Made by a program: the position numbers and the translations under genes. A stretch of 64,000 nt of DNA from JBKECF01 sp047974375 (GTDB lineage: Bacteria; Bacillota; Clostridia; Lachnospirales; CAMZNU01), in contig JBKECF010000006.1 in NCBI GenBank assembly GCA_047974375.1, positions 62,001 to 126,000 on the forward strand, written 5' to 3'. Position 1 is the stretch's first letter, and each line of letters begins with the position of its first letter. Shown here piece by piece: positions 7,638 through 17,483 of this stretch. The notes below the pieces were generated by a model. The model was not told the origin of the DNA. It saw only the letters and a list, made by a program, of their open reading frames with translations, and did no database searches.

Positions 7638-9839
7638 ATGTTAAGTACTGGTAATTTAGAAGAAGTTATAAGCATTGTTGAAAGTAAACATAACAACCCT
7701 CATAATATTTTGGGTATGCATAAGGTTGAACACATATTAAATTTTGAGATTGTAATTAGGGCTTTTAATCCTAATGCAATAACAATAAAAGTTATTAACC
7801 AAGATACAAATAAAAAATATGAAATGAAAAAAATTCATACAGATGGTTTTTTTGAAGTAACTACAGATGAAAAGGATTTTTTTAAATACAAATTAGAAAT
7901 AGAAACTTTCGATAATTACATTTATGAAACTTTTGATCCATATTCATTTTTACCACAAATATCGGATTTTGATATACATTTATTTTCTTCGGGCACGCAC
8001 TACGAAGTGTACAATAAACTTGGGGCAACTCCACTAGTAGTTGGTGGAATAGAGGGGGTTTTATTTGGAGTATGGGCGCCCAATGCAATGAGAGTAAGTG
8101 TTATTGGTGAGTTTAATAATTGGGATGGAAGAAGAAACCCAATGAGGACTATAGGTGTTTCAGGTGTATATGAAATATTTATACCAGGTCTAAAGAATTT
8201 TGATAAATATAAATTTGAAATAAGAACTTCGACAGGTGAAATAGTTGAAAAGCAAGATCCATATGGTTTTTTTCATGAGCATAGACCAAGTCATACATCT
8301 TTAATCTATAATATAAATGGTTATAAATGGAAAGATGAAAAATGGATGCGTAAAAGAAAATCCGGAAATATTTTAAATACGCCTATTAATATATATGAGG
8401 TGAACTTAGGTTCTTGGAAAAAGCCAGAGGGCAGGGAGTATTTTTCATTTATAGAATTAAAAGATACATTAATCCCTTATGTAAAGGAGATGGGATATAC
8501 ACATATAGAAGTAATGCCTATTACAGAGTTTCCTTTCGATGGTTCATGGGGATATCAGGTTACAGGTTACTATGCACCAACTAGCAGGTTTGGCACACCA
8601 CATGATCTAATGGACTTTATTGACGAATGCCATAATAACAATATAGGTGTAATACTAGATTGGGTACCAGCTCATTTTCCTAAAGACCCACATGGATTAG
8701 CGAAATTTGATGGAACATCATTATATGAACATTCAAATCCATTGCAAGGTGAACATCCAGATTGGGGTACATTAATATTTAACTTAGGTCGTAATGAAGT
8801 TAAAAACTTTTTAATTGCCAATGCAAACTATTGGCTAAAGGAATACCATATAGATGGATTGCGTGTTGATGCAGTGGCATCTATGTTGTACTTGGATTAT
8901 GGTAAAGATGATTGGATTCCTAATATATATGGTGGACGTGAGAATTTAGAGTCTATAGAATTTTTTAGGCATTTAAATTCAATACTTTATAAAATGCACC
9001 CTAATATTTTAATGTGTGCAGAAGAATCTACTGCATGGCCAGGAATAACTTTACCACCAGATGTAGGTGGTCTTGGTTTTAATTTGAAATGGAATATGGG
9101 TTGGATGAATGACTACTTAGGCTATATAGAAAAGGACTGTATTTTTAGAAAGTATCATCATAATCAATTAACTTTTAGTATGGTATATGCATATACAGAG
9201 AACTTTATTTTAGTATTATCTCATGATGAAGTGGTACATGGCAAAAAATCTTTAATTGATAAAATGCCTGGAGATATTTGGCAAAAATGTGCAAATTTAA
9301 GGTTAACTTTCGGATTTATGATGACTCATCCAGGGAAAAAATTAACATTTATGGGCTCAGAGTTTGGTCAATTTCAGGAGTGGAGTGAAAAAAATAGTTT
9401 AGATTGGTTCTTGTTAGAATATGATCACCACCAAGGTATACAAAAATTTGTAAGAGACATGAACTTTATTTATAAAGATTTAAATGCATTATGGATGACT
9501 GATTTTGATAAAAATGGATTTTCTTGGATATCCTGTGATGATTATGAAAATAGTGTAGTTATTTATGAAAGAAAAACAAAAGACCCGAAAGAAAGTTTAA
9601 TTATTTTTTGCAATTTTACACCAGAAACCTATGATGAATATGAAAGTTATGTGCCTTACAAAGGTGTGTACAGTGAAATAATAAATAGTGATGATGAAAA
9701 GTATGGTGGTAGTGGAGTAATTAACGCCATAGATATTGCTTCAAAAGAAGTTAAATTTTCAGAGGACGATTCTATATCAAACTTTATAAAAATTAAATTA
9801 CCTCCTTTAGGAGTTGCTATATTTAAATATTTAGGATAA
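7638..9839 (+). CDS. glgB: 1,4-alpha-glucan branching enzyme
   Basis: It introduces alpha-1,6 branches in glycogen. It is a GH13 enzyme of 733 residues. N-terminal carbohydrate-binding beta domains end near GVWAPNA and VIGEFNNWDGR. The catalytic barrel has DWVPAHFP, GLRVDAV (nucleophile D411), AEESTAWPG (acid E462) and LSHDEVVHGKKSL. A C-terminal beta domain closes the protein. AAGGAGG precedes the ATG. It stands alone with its own promoter and terminator; no other glycogen gene is in the window. Confidence 0.97.
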   Translation: MLSTGNLEEVISIVESKHNNPHNILGMHKVEHILNFEIVIRAFNPNAITIKVINQDTNKKYEMKKIHTDGFFEVTTDEKDFFKYKLEIETFDNYIYETFDPYSFLPQISDFDIHLFSSGTHYEVYNKLGATPLVVGGIEGVLFGVWAPNAMRVSVIGEFNNWDGRRNPMRTIGVSGVYEIFIPGLKNFDKYKFEIRTSTGEIVEKQDPYGFFHEHRPSHTSLIYNINGYKWKDEKWMRKRKSGNILNTPINIYEVNLGSWKKPEGREYFSFIELKDTLIPYVKEMGYTHIEVMPITEFPFDGSWGYQVTGYYAPTSRFGTPHDLMDFIDECHNNNIGVILDWVPAHFPKDPHGLAKFDGTSLYEHSNPLQGEHPDWGTLIFNLGRNEVKNFLIANANYWLKEYHIDGLRVDAVASMLYLDYGKDDWIPNIYGGRENLESIEFFRHLNSILYKMHPNILMCAEESTAWPGITLPPDVGGLGFNLKWNMGWMNDYLGYIEKDCIFRKYHHNQLTFSMVYAYTENFILVLSHDEVVHGKKSLIDKMPGDIWQKCANLRLTFGFMMTHPGKKLTFMGSEFGQFQEWSEKNSLDWFLLEYDHHQGIQKFVRDMNFIYKDLNALWMTDFDKNGFSWISCDDYENSVVIYERKTKDPKESLIIFCNFTPETYDEYESYVPYKGVYSEIINSDDEKYGGSGVINAIDIASKEVKFSEDDSISNFIKIKLPPLGVAIFKYLG

Positions 9840-9840
9840 T

Positions 9841-9884
9841 AAAAAAACACCATTTACAAAAATAAAAGTAAATGGTGTTTTTTT
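9841..9884. terminator. Bidirectional terminator between glgB and the molybdenum hydroxylase operon
   Basis: A near-perfect stem, AAAAAAACACCATTTAC with its complement, closes a 10-nt loop. A and T runs on either side suit both the plus glgB transcript and the minus operon. Confidence 0.92.
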
Positions 9885-9895
9885 ATGTAATTTAA

Positions 9896-10366
9896 TTAAG
9901 ATCTTTTTTCAACAGTTTTATTAACAGCGTCAATTACTTTAGTATATCCAGTACATCTACATAAATTACCAGATAAACCGCGGCGTATTTCTGCTTCTGT
10001 AGGGTTAGGGTTATTTTTAAGTAACGCTGTTGTGGAAACAACTAAACCAGGTGTACAATAACCGCATTGAACTGCTCCTGCTTCTACATAGCTTTCTTGA
10101 ATATCGGATAATGTTCCGTCTTTATTAGCTATGCCTTCTATTGTAGTTACTTCTTTTCCATCTGCCCACATTGCTAAGTATATACATGAATCTACAGTTG
10201 TGCCGTCTATCATAACAGTACAAGCTCCACATTCACCTACTGAACATCCTTCTTTTGCACCTGTTAGTTCTAGGTCTTCACGTAAAACTTCTAAAAGGGA
10301 TTTTCTTACATCAATAAGGAGGGAATGTTCTTTATTATTTACTTTTAAATTAATAACTTTTTTCAT
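9896..10366 (-). CDS. Molybdenum hydroxylase, [2Fe-2S] subunit (xanthine dehydrogenase / CoxS type)
   Basis: It carries electrons from the molybdopterin site to FAD. It has the two-cluster architecture. A plant-ferredoxin motif GCSVGECGACTV with a later cysteine lies at about 40-63. The helical C-terminal domain has QCGYCTPG (about 100-107) and NLCRCTGY (about 136-143). The 156-residue length is typical of the small subunit. It is the last gene of a minus-strand operon, with 2 nt between it and the FAD subunit. I leave the symbol blank because the substrate is not proven. Confidence 0.93.
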   Translation of the reverse strand: MKKVINLKVNNKEHSLLIDVRKSLLEVLREDLELTGAKEGCSVGECGACTVMIDGTTVDSCIYLAMWADGKEVTTIEGIANKDGTLSDIQESYVEAGAVQCGYCTPGLVVSTTALLKNNPNPTEAEIRRGLSGNLCRCTGYTKVIDAVNKTVEKRS

Positions 10367-10368
10367 TT

Positions 10369-11232
10369 TTACTCTCCTTTACATGTTTCAATTGCACGTT
10401 TAGTTAATTCCACAGCAAGGTTTTCTCTGTAAGCTTTAGAACCTCTCCAAGAATCTCTAGCCTTTGTACTTTCTAGAGTTTTGTTTGCGATTTTTTCAAT
10501 ATTTTCTTTAGTTAATTCTAAACCTTTTGCCATTTCTTCTGCTGAAGTAGCACGTAAAGGAGTAGGACCTGCTACACCAAAGGCGATACGTATATCTTCT
10601 ATTTTGTTATTATTTTCTTTTAATAAAACGGAACAGCCTAAAGTTGCAATGTCCATGGCATTTCTTTGAGCGAATTTAATATAGTGACCTTTGTATCCAT
10701 TAAAATTTTCTTTATTTATTTTAAAACCAACTACTATATCAGTCTTACCTAATTTAACTCTACCTGGACCTTCGTAAAAGTCATGTATACTTTCTTCTCT
10801 ACGTCCATTTTCATTTTCAATAACTAACATGGCGTCTAAAACAAATAGTGAAGTTGCACTATCTGCAGAAGTTGCTCCATTACAAATGTTACCGCCTATT
10901 GTACCGGCGTTTCTTACTTGAGGGCCACCAACTTGTCCAACAGCCGTAGCAACGATGCTAATGTTGTTTTTAACTACATCAGAATTTTCTATTTCTGTAA
11001 AGGTAGCACTTGCCCCAATGAAAATTGCTGTATCTGTTTCTCTAATTTCTTTTAATTCGGGTATTCTTGTTACACCTAAAAGATTTATATTTATATAGTC
11101 TGAACTACGTTCTCTTGCACGAATGAGTACATCTGTACCCCCGGCAATTATTTTTGTATTTTCATTTTTTTGTAAATAACTAAATGCATCTTTTAAGTCT
11201 TTTGCTTCATAATAATCTAATATATCAAACAC
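10369..11232 (-). CDS. Molybdenum hydroxylase, FAD-binding subunit
   Basis: It accepts electrons through the iron-sulfur subunit and passes them to NAD or another acceptor. The FAD-binding signatures are IIAGGTDVLIRARE near residue 30 and IGGNICNGATSADS near 110. The C-terminal domain includes FGVAGPTPLRA. The 287-residue length fits the CoxM/XdhB family. It is the middle gene of three and is followed 12 nt from the large subunit, so the three polypeptides are probably made together. Confidence 0.93.
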   Translation of the reverse strand: MFDILDYYEAKDLKDAFSYLQKNENTKIIAGGTDVLIRARERSSDYININLLGVTRIPELKEIRETDTAIFIGASATFTEIENSDVVKNNISIVATAVGQVGGPQVRNAGTIGGNICNGATSADSATSLFVLDAMLVIENENGRREESIHDFYEGPGRVKLGKTDIVVGFKINKENFNGYKGHYIKFAQRNAMDIATLGCSVLLKENNNKIEDIRIAFGVAGPTPLRATSAEEMAKGLELTKENIEKIANKTLESTKARDSWRGSKAYRENLAVELTKRAIETCKGE

Positions 11233-11244
11233 GTTATCACTCCT

Positions 11245-13524
11245 TTACTTTATATTATTTTGGGCTTCAAAAAATACTTGAGGCGAAATAGGAATTGTAT
11301 CTATAGCCACATCTGTAGCATTTAATATTGCATTTCTAATAGCTGCAGCAGGGCTACATAATGGTGGTTCACCTAAGCCTTTATTACCATAAGGGCCAGT
11401 TGGTTCATAGGCTTCAATAAATTCGTTGATTAAGTTTGGAACGTCCATAATAGTTGGCATTTTGTAGTCAAGTAAATTGTTGTTTAATGGCTTTCCGTTT
11501 TTCTCGTTGTATTTTAATACTTCACCTATGGCATATCCAACACCCATAGCCATACCACCTTCTACTTGGCCTTCAGCTAGTAAAGGATTAATAATAATAC
11601 CAGAGTCATGAACGTTTAATATGCTTAATATATCAGTTTTACCAGTTTTTATATCAACTTCAACATATGCAAATGTAACTCCCATTGGGAAGTTATTGTG
11701 CTTGAAATTATTTGAAACTTCTGCAGTAATACATTCACCAATATTTTTATCATAATAAGTTTTTAAACTTAAATCAGCAAGGGAATTAACAATAGTTCCA
11801 GTATCTTTATAAACTATATTGCTGTCTTTTATATCTAATATTGTAGCTTCTAAAGTATAAAATTTAGCCGCTGCTAAAATTATTTTTTCTCTTAACAATT
11901 CAGCACATTTACGCACAGCCATACCAGATACTAAAGTTTGCCTTGAAGCATAAGCAGCTGTGTCGAAAGGTGCGTGGTCAGTATCTGTAAGGCTTTCTAA
12001 AATTACATCTTCGTAATTTATAGAAAGAGTTTCTGCTACCATTTGAGCAAACGCTGTATCTGAACCTTGACCAATTTCAGTAGCACCAACTGTTATTTTA
12101 ACCCTGCCATCTTGGTTAAGTACTATTCTACAACCAGCCATTTCCAAGCTTATTGGATAAACGCCAGTTGCGTAGGAAAATGCAGCAAGACTAACTCCGC
12201 GGCGCTTAGTTTCACTTTTGAAGTTTTTGCATTCAGCTAATTTTTTATCGTATTCAAATACTTCCTTACCATGCTCAATACAATCTACTAATTCATTTGT
12301 ATGCATTGGTAACTTACTAGCAGGGTGGTCTACGCCTTTTGGTAATATATTTTTAAGTCGCATTTCCACTGGGTCGATGTTAAGAGTTCTACTTGCATCA
12401 TCCATAACAGATTCTATAGCAAATATAACTTGAGGTACACCGTACCCACGCATCGCTCCTGCTGTTGCAGTATTTGTATATATAGTTTTAGGTCTATAGC
12501 TTAAGTTTTCTATGCTGTATAAAGAGGCAAGTATTCCGCCACCTTTAGCTGCAATAGAATGACCATGGGAAGCGTATGCTCCGTTGTTTGAGTATGCATC
12601 CATTGAAAGAGTTGTAAGCTTACCTTCTTTTGTAAAGCCAGCTTTTAATTTGTATCTAATAGCATGACGCACGCGAGTGTATGCCATTGTTTCTTCCCTT
12701 GTTAAGTTGTATCTAACAGGTCTTCCGTTAACTGCCATACTCATGGCAACAACAACAGGCTCTATTGTTACTTCTTGTTTATTACCAAAACCGCCACCTA
12801 AAAATGGTTTAATTACTCTAAAGTTAGACAAAGGCATATTAAATGCTTCGCCAAGAACACGTCGGCAAATATGAGGTATTTGTGTTGAACTAATACAGAC
12901 CCATCTACCATCAATATCCATATAAGCTTTAGCTATTTGTGGCTCCATATGGCAATGTTGAACTATAGGAGTCTCAATTTTTCTTTCGATAATATAATCT
13001 GATTTTTTAAATCCAGCATCTATATCACCCATGTTTAATTCTGTACTTGCAATTAAATTTCCTGTGTTTTCGTGGATTTCTACTGCACCTTCTGCTATAG
13101 CATCTTCAGGGTCAAGATAGAAAGGTAATTCTTCGTACTCTACCTTAATAAGTTCCAATGCTTTTTCACATGCTAATTCTGTTTCAGCAACTACTGCTGC
13201 AATTTCGTCACCATAAAGGCGAACGTGTTTAGTTAATATATTTCTGTCGGCTATATCTTTGTGCTCTGGTGTAATAGATAACGGGTGGCCTGCTGTTGGA
13301 AATTTCTCTGCAGAAACATCATCAGGCGTAAGTATCTTTAAAACACCTTCAACTTTTAGTGCTTCGCTATAGTCGATGTTTTTTACAAAGCCGTGAGCTA
13401 TAGTTGCTCTTAAAACCTTGCCATGTAAAAGATTTTTCATTGGAATATCATCTGTATAGTCAGCCTTACCTTGTACTTTTCCGATGGCATCCCATCTTTG
13501 CTTGCTTTCTCCGATTACTTTCAA
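11245..13524 (-). CDS. Molybdenum hydroxylase, molybdopterin-binding large subunit (xanthine dehydrogenase type)
   Basis: It oxidises a purine or another N-heterocycle or aldehyde at a Mo centre. The ald/xan dehydrogenase N-terminal domain is followed by the Mo-binding domain, with GGGFGNKQE, AMRGYGVPQ, TEIGQGSDT and the catalytic glutamate in GLGEPPLCSP near the C terminus. I choose TTG 13524 because GAGGTG lies just before it. An ATG at 13554 has no ribosome site and would add 10 residues. It lacks the fused FeS/FAD domains of eukaryotic enzymes. Xanthine is likely but not certain; no pucl-type neighbours help. Confidence 0.9.
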   Translation of the reverse strand: MKVIGESKQRWDAIGKVQGKADYTDDIPMKNLLHGKVLRATIAHGFVKNIDYSEALKVEGVLKILTPDDVSAEKFPTAGHPLSITPEHKDIADRNILTKHVRLYGDEIAAVVAETELACEKALELIKVEYEELPFYLDPEDAIAEGAVEIHENTGNLIASTELNMGDIDAGFKKSDYIIERKIETPIVQHCHMEPQIAKAYMDIDGRWVCISSTQIPHICRRVLGEAFNMPLSNFRVIKPFLGGGFGNKQEVTIEPVVVAMSMAVNGRPVRYNLTREETMAYTRVRHAIRYKLKAGFTKEGKLTTLSMDAYSNNGAYASHGHSIAAKGGGILASLYSIENLSYRPKTIYTNTATAGAMRGYGVPQVIFAIESVMDDASRTLNIDPVEMRLKNILPKGVDHPASKLPMHTNELVDCIEHGKEVFEYDKKLAECKNFKSETKRRGVSLAAFSYATGVYPISLEMAGCRIVLNQDGRVKITVGATEIGQGSDTAFAQMVAETLSINYEDVILESLTDTDHAPFDTAAYASRQTLVSGMAVRKCAELLREKIILAAAKFYTLEATILDIKDSNIVYKDTGTIVNSLADLSLKTYYDKNIGECITAEVSNNFKHNNFPMGVTFAYVEVDIKTGKTDILSILNVHDSGIIINPLLAEGQVEGGMAMGVGYAIGEVLKYNEKNGKPLNNNLLDYKMPTIMDVPNLINEFIEAYEPTGPYGNKGLGEPPLCSPAAAIRNAILNATDVAIDTIPISPQVFFEAQNNIK

Positions 13525-13575
13525 AATTTTCACCTCATCTAAAATGAATTTCATAAAATTATGAGTTACACTTTT

Positions 13576-13603
13576 AGTATATCAAGAAATAAAAAAAATT
13601 CAA
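13576..13603 (-). promoter_or_regulatory. Promoter of the molybdenum hydroxylase operon
   Basis: On the minus strand TTGAAT and TATACT are separated by 16 bp, and TGA precedes the -10 as an extended element. It lies about 50 nt before the TTG start. The remaining 13604-13854 gap is AT-rich with no other clear signal. Confidence 0.55.
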
Positions 13604-13854
13604 TGATTTTTATATTTTTTTTGGATTTTTAATTTTTTTTTGTTTAACTTCACTGTAAATTTGAAAAGAAATTATATTTAAGGTGCAATTCATATAAAAA
13701 AACAATTCGAATTTATTCCAATTTTAAAATTAAAAATAGAAATTTGTGCATTTATTTTCAACTTTAAATTTTATTTGAAAATTATAATATAATACACTAT
13801 CATAATAGGAATAGATTTTAAGTTTTTGCAACCCACAGAGAAAGAGATGATAAA

Positions 13855-14652
13855 ATGAATAGTTTATTGAAATTTTTAGGTGAGCACAGTTATCATAAAA
13901 GTCATTATCCGACTTGTAAAGATTATACATTTATAAAAAAAATGCATGTAACAGATACTACAAAAGTCTTTATGCTAGAAAAACATGGTAGGTTTTATAC
14001 GCTAAAAGTTATAGATAAAAAATATAAAGAATACAAACACGAATCAAAAATGTTATATGAGCTAGAGGGGAAATTTTTTCCGAAGATTATTAAAACTTTT
14101 GAAGATAATGATCACTATTTCGAGTTAATAAAATTTAAAAGTGGCGAAACTATTGATCTTGCCGTAAAAGATGCAGATCTAGCCACTGTTGAAAAATGGT
14201 ATTATGATTTACTTCTATTGTTAAAAAGTGTTCATGACAAAAATATTTTACATTTAGATATAAAGCCAACTAATATTCTGGTCAATAATAAAGGTGTTCA
14301 TTTAATCGACTTTGGATCTGCCTCATTTATAGGTGAGGAAAGGAGATATAGATCTATATCCCTCCAATATTCAGCACCAGAGTTATTTATAAATGAGGAA
14401 TGCCAAGAGTCTAAACTTACAATTGAAAAAAGATTTAAAAAAGATTATACTAAAACAAAAATGGCGGTTGGTAGGCATACAGACATTTACTCAGTTGCCT
14501 TAGTGTTTAAAGAAATTATTGATGCTGATTTTAAAGAGGCATACGAATTAGATGACTATAATTTTTTTATAGGTGTACTAGCAAAATCCTTAGGCGAAGA
14601 TGTTAATGAAAGATATCAATCAGTTGATGAAATTTTAGATAGTAGAGGGTAA
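13855..14652 (+). CDS. Small protein kinase-like protein (Hanks-type catalytic core)
   Basis: It probably phosphorylates a protein or a small molecule in the cytoplasm. Visible kinase elements are the ATP lysine in YTLKVID (K51), the catalytic loop HLDIKPTNI (D135, K137, N140; HRD has become HLD), DFG at 152-154 and an APE-like SAPEL. A clear glycine-rich loop is not seen. It has 265 residues, with no membrane segment and no sensor domain, unlike PrkC. It is followed one base later by a GyrI-like gene, so the two are cotranscribed. Substrate unknown. Confidence 0.75.
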   Translation: MNSLLKFLGEHSYHKSHYPTCKDYTFIKKMHVTDTTKVFMLEKHGRFYTLKVIDKKYKEYKHESKMLYELEGKFFPKIIKTFEDNDHYFELIKFKSGETIDLAVKDADLATVEKWYYDLLLLLKSVHDKNILHLDIKPTNILVNNKGVHLIDFGSASFIGEERRYRSISLQYSAPELFINEECQESKLTIEKRFKKDYTKTKMAVGRHTDIYSVALVFKEIIDADFKEAYELDDYNFFIGVLAKSLGEDVNERYQSVDEILDSRG

Positions 14653-14653
14653 A

Positions 14654-15097
14654 ATGAATTATAAAATTAAAGAAGTTGAAGGTTTTACTGTAATAGGAAA
14701 AAAGTTTTTTGTGCCACATAGTAATAACAGCATAATTACCTCTTTTTGGAGAGAAATTATGGAAAATGGAGATTTTATTGAATTAGATAAAATTAATAAT
14801 GGTAAAATAAAAGGACCTATGGGTCTTTGCATTAATGTTAACGAAAAAGGCTTTGATTATATAATAGGAGTTGATTCAAGAGAAACAAATCCAAAATATG
14901 CAACTTATAAAATTGAAAATGACCAATATGCCGTTTTAACTTGCCCTATGCAGGATATTGCAAGACTTTGGGAAAAAATAGAGTTGGAATGGGGAAAAGA
15001 CGGCAAGTACACATACAATAAAGGTGTAGCCTTTGAATTATATCCAGATAAAAACACAGCAGAGATTTATATTTCTGCAAAAAAAATAATAGAGTAG
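14654..15097 (+). CDS. GyrI-like / AraC effector-binding domain protein
   Basis: It is a stand-alone small-molecule-binding domain of 147 residues. The beginning YKIKEVEGFTVIGKKFF, the middle GLCINVNEKGFDYIIGV and the closing GVAFELYPD with a final beta strand match the GyrI-like SOUL-type fold. No DNA-binding domain is attached. It begins one base after the kinase stop, so it may be the ligand sensor or partner of that kinase. That link is inferred from position only. Confidence 0.75.
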   Translation: MNYKIKEVEGFTVIGKKFFVPHSNNSIITSFWREIMENGDFIELDKINNGKIKGPMGLCINVNEKGFDYIIGVDSRETNPKYATYKIENDQYAVLTCPMQDIARLWEKIELEWGKDGKYTYNKGVAFELYPDKNTAEIYISAKKIIE

Positions 15098-15107
15098 AAC
15101 CGCGGTG

Positions 15108-15147
15108 AAAAAAATACTTATGGAACTTTCCGTAAGTATTTTTTTTA
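15108..15147 (+). terminator. Rho-independent terminator after the kinase/GyrI-like pair
   Basis: AAAATACTTATGG pairs with CCGTAAGTATTTT around AACTTT, followed by a long T run. It separates this pair from murG. Confidence 0.88.
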
Positions 15148-15224
15148 TAAAGGATACAGCTTAAGTAAAATTTTACTAAATTATTGACAGCGTGAAAATG
15201 TAATGATAATATTTAGGAGTAGAG

Positions 15225-16268
15225 ATGAAAAAAATTATTTTAACAGGTGGTGGAACTGCTGGCCATGTAACACCAAACATTGCTTTAATTCCGGAACTAA
15301 AAAAAGAATATCAGGTGATTTATATAGGTAGATGCGGAGAAAATATTATTGAACAACAATTAATTGAAAAAATTGGAATTCCTTATTTTTCCATAACAAG
15401 TGGGAAACTAAGAAGGTATTTATCTATAGAGAATATAAAAGATGTGTTCAAGGTGCTTAAAGGCTTTTTTGAAAGTATTATTTTACTAAAAAAATTAAAG
15501 CCCGATATTGTTTTTTCTAAAGGTGGGTTTGTTACTGTTCCTGTTATATTAGCTAGTAAAATTTTAAAAATTCCTGTTGTTATACACGAATCTGACTTAA
15601 CTGTTGGCTTGGCAAATAAAATTTCTATACCAATTGCAAAAGAAGTTTGTACCTCGTTTAAAGAAACAAGTGAGTTTATAAAAGGTAAAGGCATAGCTAC
15701 AGGAACTCCAATACGAGATGAGTTGTTTCAAGGTAAAAATATTAGTAGTCAGTTGTTTTGCGATGTTAAGCCCGTTGTACTTGTAATAGGTGGAAGCTTA
15801 GGTGCGAAAGTTATAAATGAATTTATATATAATAATCTGGATAAAATATTAGTAAATTATAATATTATCCATATTTGTGGCAAGAACAATTATAAAGATA
15901 TAAAAAGGAATGGTTATTTTTTAGTAGAATATGTTATTGATGAGTTAAGTGATTACTTAGCTACGGCAGACATAATCATTTCAAGAGCAGGAAGCAATAG
16001 CATATTTGAATTATTGGCTTTAAAAAAACCTAATATATTAATACCTCTAGGAAGAAATGCAAGCCGTGGCGACCAGATATTAAATGCAGAGAATTTTTCT
16101 AAAAAAGGATTTAGCATAGTCACATATGAAGATGATATAAATGAATTATATGAAAATATAAGAACCTTAGATGAAAATAAAGAAAAATATATAAAAAAAA
16201 TGGATGAATATGACTTTAATAATGGAATAGATAGCATTATTAAAGTTATTAAAAAATATACTAAATAG
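15225..16268 (+). CDS. murG: UDP-N-acetylglucosamine-lipid I GlcNAc transferase
   Basis: It adds GlcNAc to lipid I on the inner face of the membrane to make lipid II. It is a GT-B enzyme of 347 residues. Signatures are GGGTAGHVTPN at 7-17, FSKGGFVTVPVILA, the acceptor HESDLTVGLANK and the donor site VIGGSLGAKVIN and SRAGSNSIFELLALKKPNILIP. It lies outside the usual division cluster and is followed by galE 20 nt later. AGGAGT precedes the ATG. A TTGACA-17-TAATAT at 15184-15212 is very close to that site, so its use is doubtful. Confidence 0.95.
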   Translation: MKKIILTGGGTAGHVTPNIALIPELKKEYQVIYIGRCGENIIEQQLIEKIGIPYFSITSGKLRRYLSIENIKDVFKVLKGFFESIILLKKLKPDIVFSKGGFVTVPVILASKILKIPVVIHESDLTVGLANKISIPIAKEVCTSFKETSEFIKGKGIATGTPIRDELFQGKNISSQLFCDVKPVVLVIGGSLGAKVINEFIYNNLDKILVNYNIIHICGKNNYKDIKRNGYFLVEYVIDELSDYLATADIIISRAGSNSIFELLALKKPNILIPLGRNASRGDQILNAENFSKKGFSIVTYEDDINELYENIRTLDENKEKYIKKMDEYDFNNGIDSIIKVIKKYTK

Positions 16269-16288
16269 TAAAAAGTAGGAGGTAAATT

Positions 16289-17278
16289 ATGAATATTTTA
16301 GTTTGTGGTGGAGCAGGGTATATTGGTAGCCATACCGTTTTAGAATTATTGGACAAGGGTTTTAATGTAGTTGTAGTTGATAATTTAAAAACTGGACATA
16401 AAGCATCTGTAAGTAAAAATGCTAAACTTTATATTGGCGATTTAAGAGATAAAGATTTTTTAAGAGAAGTGTTTAAAGAAAATGAAATCCATGGAGTTAT
16501 TGATTTTGCTGCATATTCATTAGTTGGCGAAAGTGCAATAAATCCAAGTAAATATTTCGACAACAATATACATGGAACTCAATGTTTATTAGATGTAATG
16601 CGTGAGTTTAATGTTAATTATATTGTATTTTCTTCTACAGCAGCAACTTACGGTGAACCAGATTCCATTCCTATATTAGAAACAGACAAAACTGAACCAA
16701 CAAATCCATATGGTGAATCTAAATTATGTGTTGAAAAAATTCTAAAGTGGTATGATGATGCATACGGCATGAAATACGTAGTGCTTAGGTATTTTAATGT
16801 AGCTGGTGCACATATAAGCGGTGAAATAGGCGAAGCTCATACAATAGAAACTCATTTAATTCCATTGGTATTGCAAGTGCCTTTAGGAAAAAGAGATGCA
16901 ATTTCTATTTTTGGGGATGATTACGATACTCATGATGGAACTTGTATAAGAGATTATATACATGTTACAGACTTAGCCAATGCGCATATTTTAGCTATAA
17001 ACAAAATATTTAAAGATAACACATCTGAAACTTACAACTTAGGAAATGGAAAAGGATTTACTGTAAAAGAAATTATTGAAACTTCTGAAAAAGTAGTTGG
17101 TAAAGATATTAATAAAAAAATAGTTCCGAGAAGAAAGGGCGACCCTGCTAGACTTGTTGCTTCATCTGAAAAAATTATGAAAGAGTTAGACTGGAAACCA
17201 GAATATAACTCTTTAGAAAAAATAATTGAGACAGCTTGGAGCTGGCATAAAAATAATCCGAATGGATTTGAAAAATAA
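16289..17278 (+). CDS. galE: UDP-glucose 4-epimerase
   Basis: It interconverts UDP-glucose and UDP-galactose for the Leloir pathway or for glycan synthesis. An SDR fold with the NAD loop GGAGYIGSH sits at the N terminus. Catalytic SSTAATYGEP and the Y141xxxK145 pair (NPYGESK) follow. The usual VLRYFNVAGAH and RRKGDPARLVASS signatures complete a 329-residue, full-length protein. AGGAGG precedes the ATG. Its stop codon lies in a short tandem duplication (AAAATAAAATCCTTTTT twice). The partner genes galT and galK are 30 kb away. Confidence 0.96.
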   Translation: MNILVCGGAGYIGSHTVLELLDKGFNVVVVDNLKTGHKASVSKNAKLYIGDLRDKDFLREVFKENEIHGVIDFAAYSLVGESAINPSKYFDNNIHGTQCLLDVMREFNVNYIVFSSTAATYGEPDSIPILETDKTEPTNPYGESKLCVEKILKWYDDAYGMKYVVLRYFNVAGAHISGEIGEAHTIETHLIPLVLQVPLGKRDAISIFGDDYDTHDGTCIRDYIHVTDLANAHILAINKIFKDNTSETYNLGNGKGFTVKEIIETSEKVVGKDINKKIVPRRKGDPARLVASSEKIMKELDWKPEYNSLEKIIETAWSWHKNNPNGFEK

Positions 17279-17327
17279 AATCCTTTTTAAAAATAAAATC
17301 CTTTTTAATATATAAAATTTAATATGT

Positions 17328-17376
17328 AAAGGCAATTCAACTGTTATTTTATAAATAGTTTGCGTTGCCTTTTTTT
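17328..17376 (+). terminator. Terminator after galE
   Basis: AAAGGCAA pairs with TTGCCTTT with an inner AACT/AGTT helix, followed by seven T. Confidence 0.85.
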
Positions 17377-17421
17377 GTATAATGATTTTTTGGAATTATT
17401 GCTGAATAGTGTAAAATTTTA

Positions 17422-17430
17422 TGTTATACT
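17422..17430 (+). promoter_or_regulatory. Extended -10 promoter element for the YesL-like gene
   Basis: TGTTATACT (TGn plus TATACT) lies 54 nt before ATG 17484. It overlaps an upstream in-frame ATG at 17421, which argues that translation begins at the downstream ATG. Confidence 0.5.
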
Positions 17431-17483
17431 TTATAAAAAAGAAAACACAAAAACTTTATATTTTACACAATAGGAGGAAGATG

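Noticed and set aside
15098..15107. GAACCGCGG next to a terminator, like the end of a T-box leader
   Set aside because: The bases before it are coding sequence of the GyrI-like gene, so the long T-box stem I cannot be present, and the downstream gene is murG, not an amino-acid gene.
15383..15694. Long minus-strand frame inside murG
   Set aside because: It is a shadow of the murG coding frame, without ribosome site or recognisable sequence; the same applies to the other long antisense frames over real genes.
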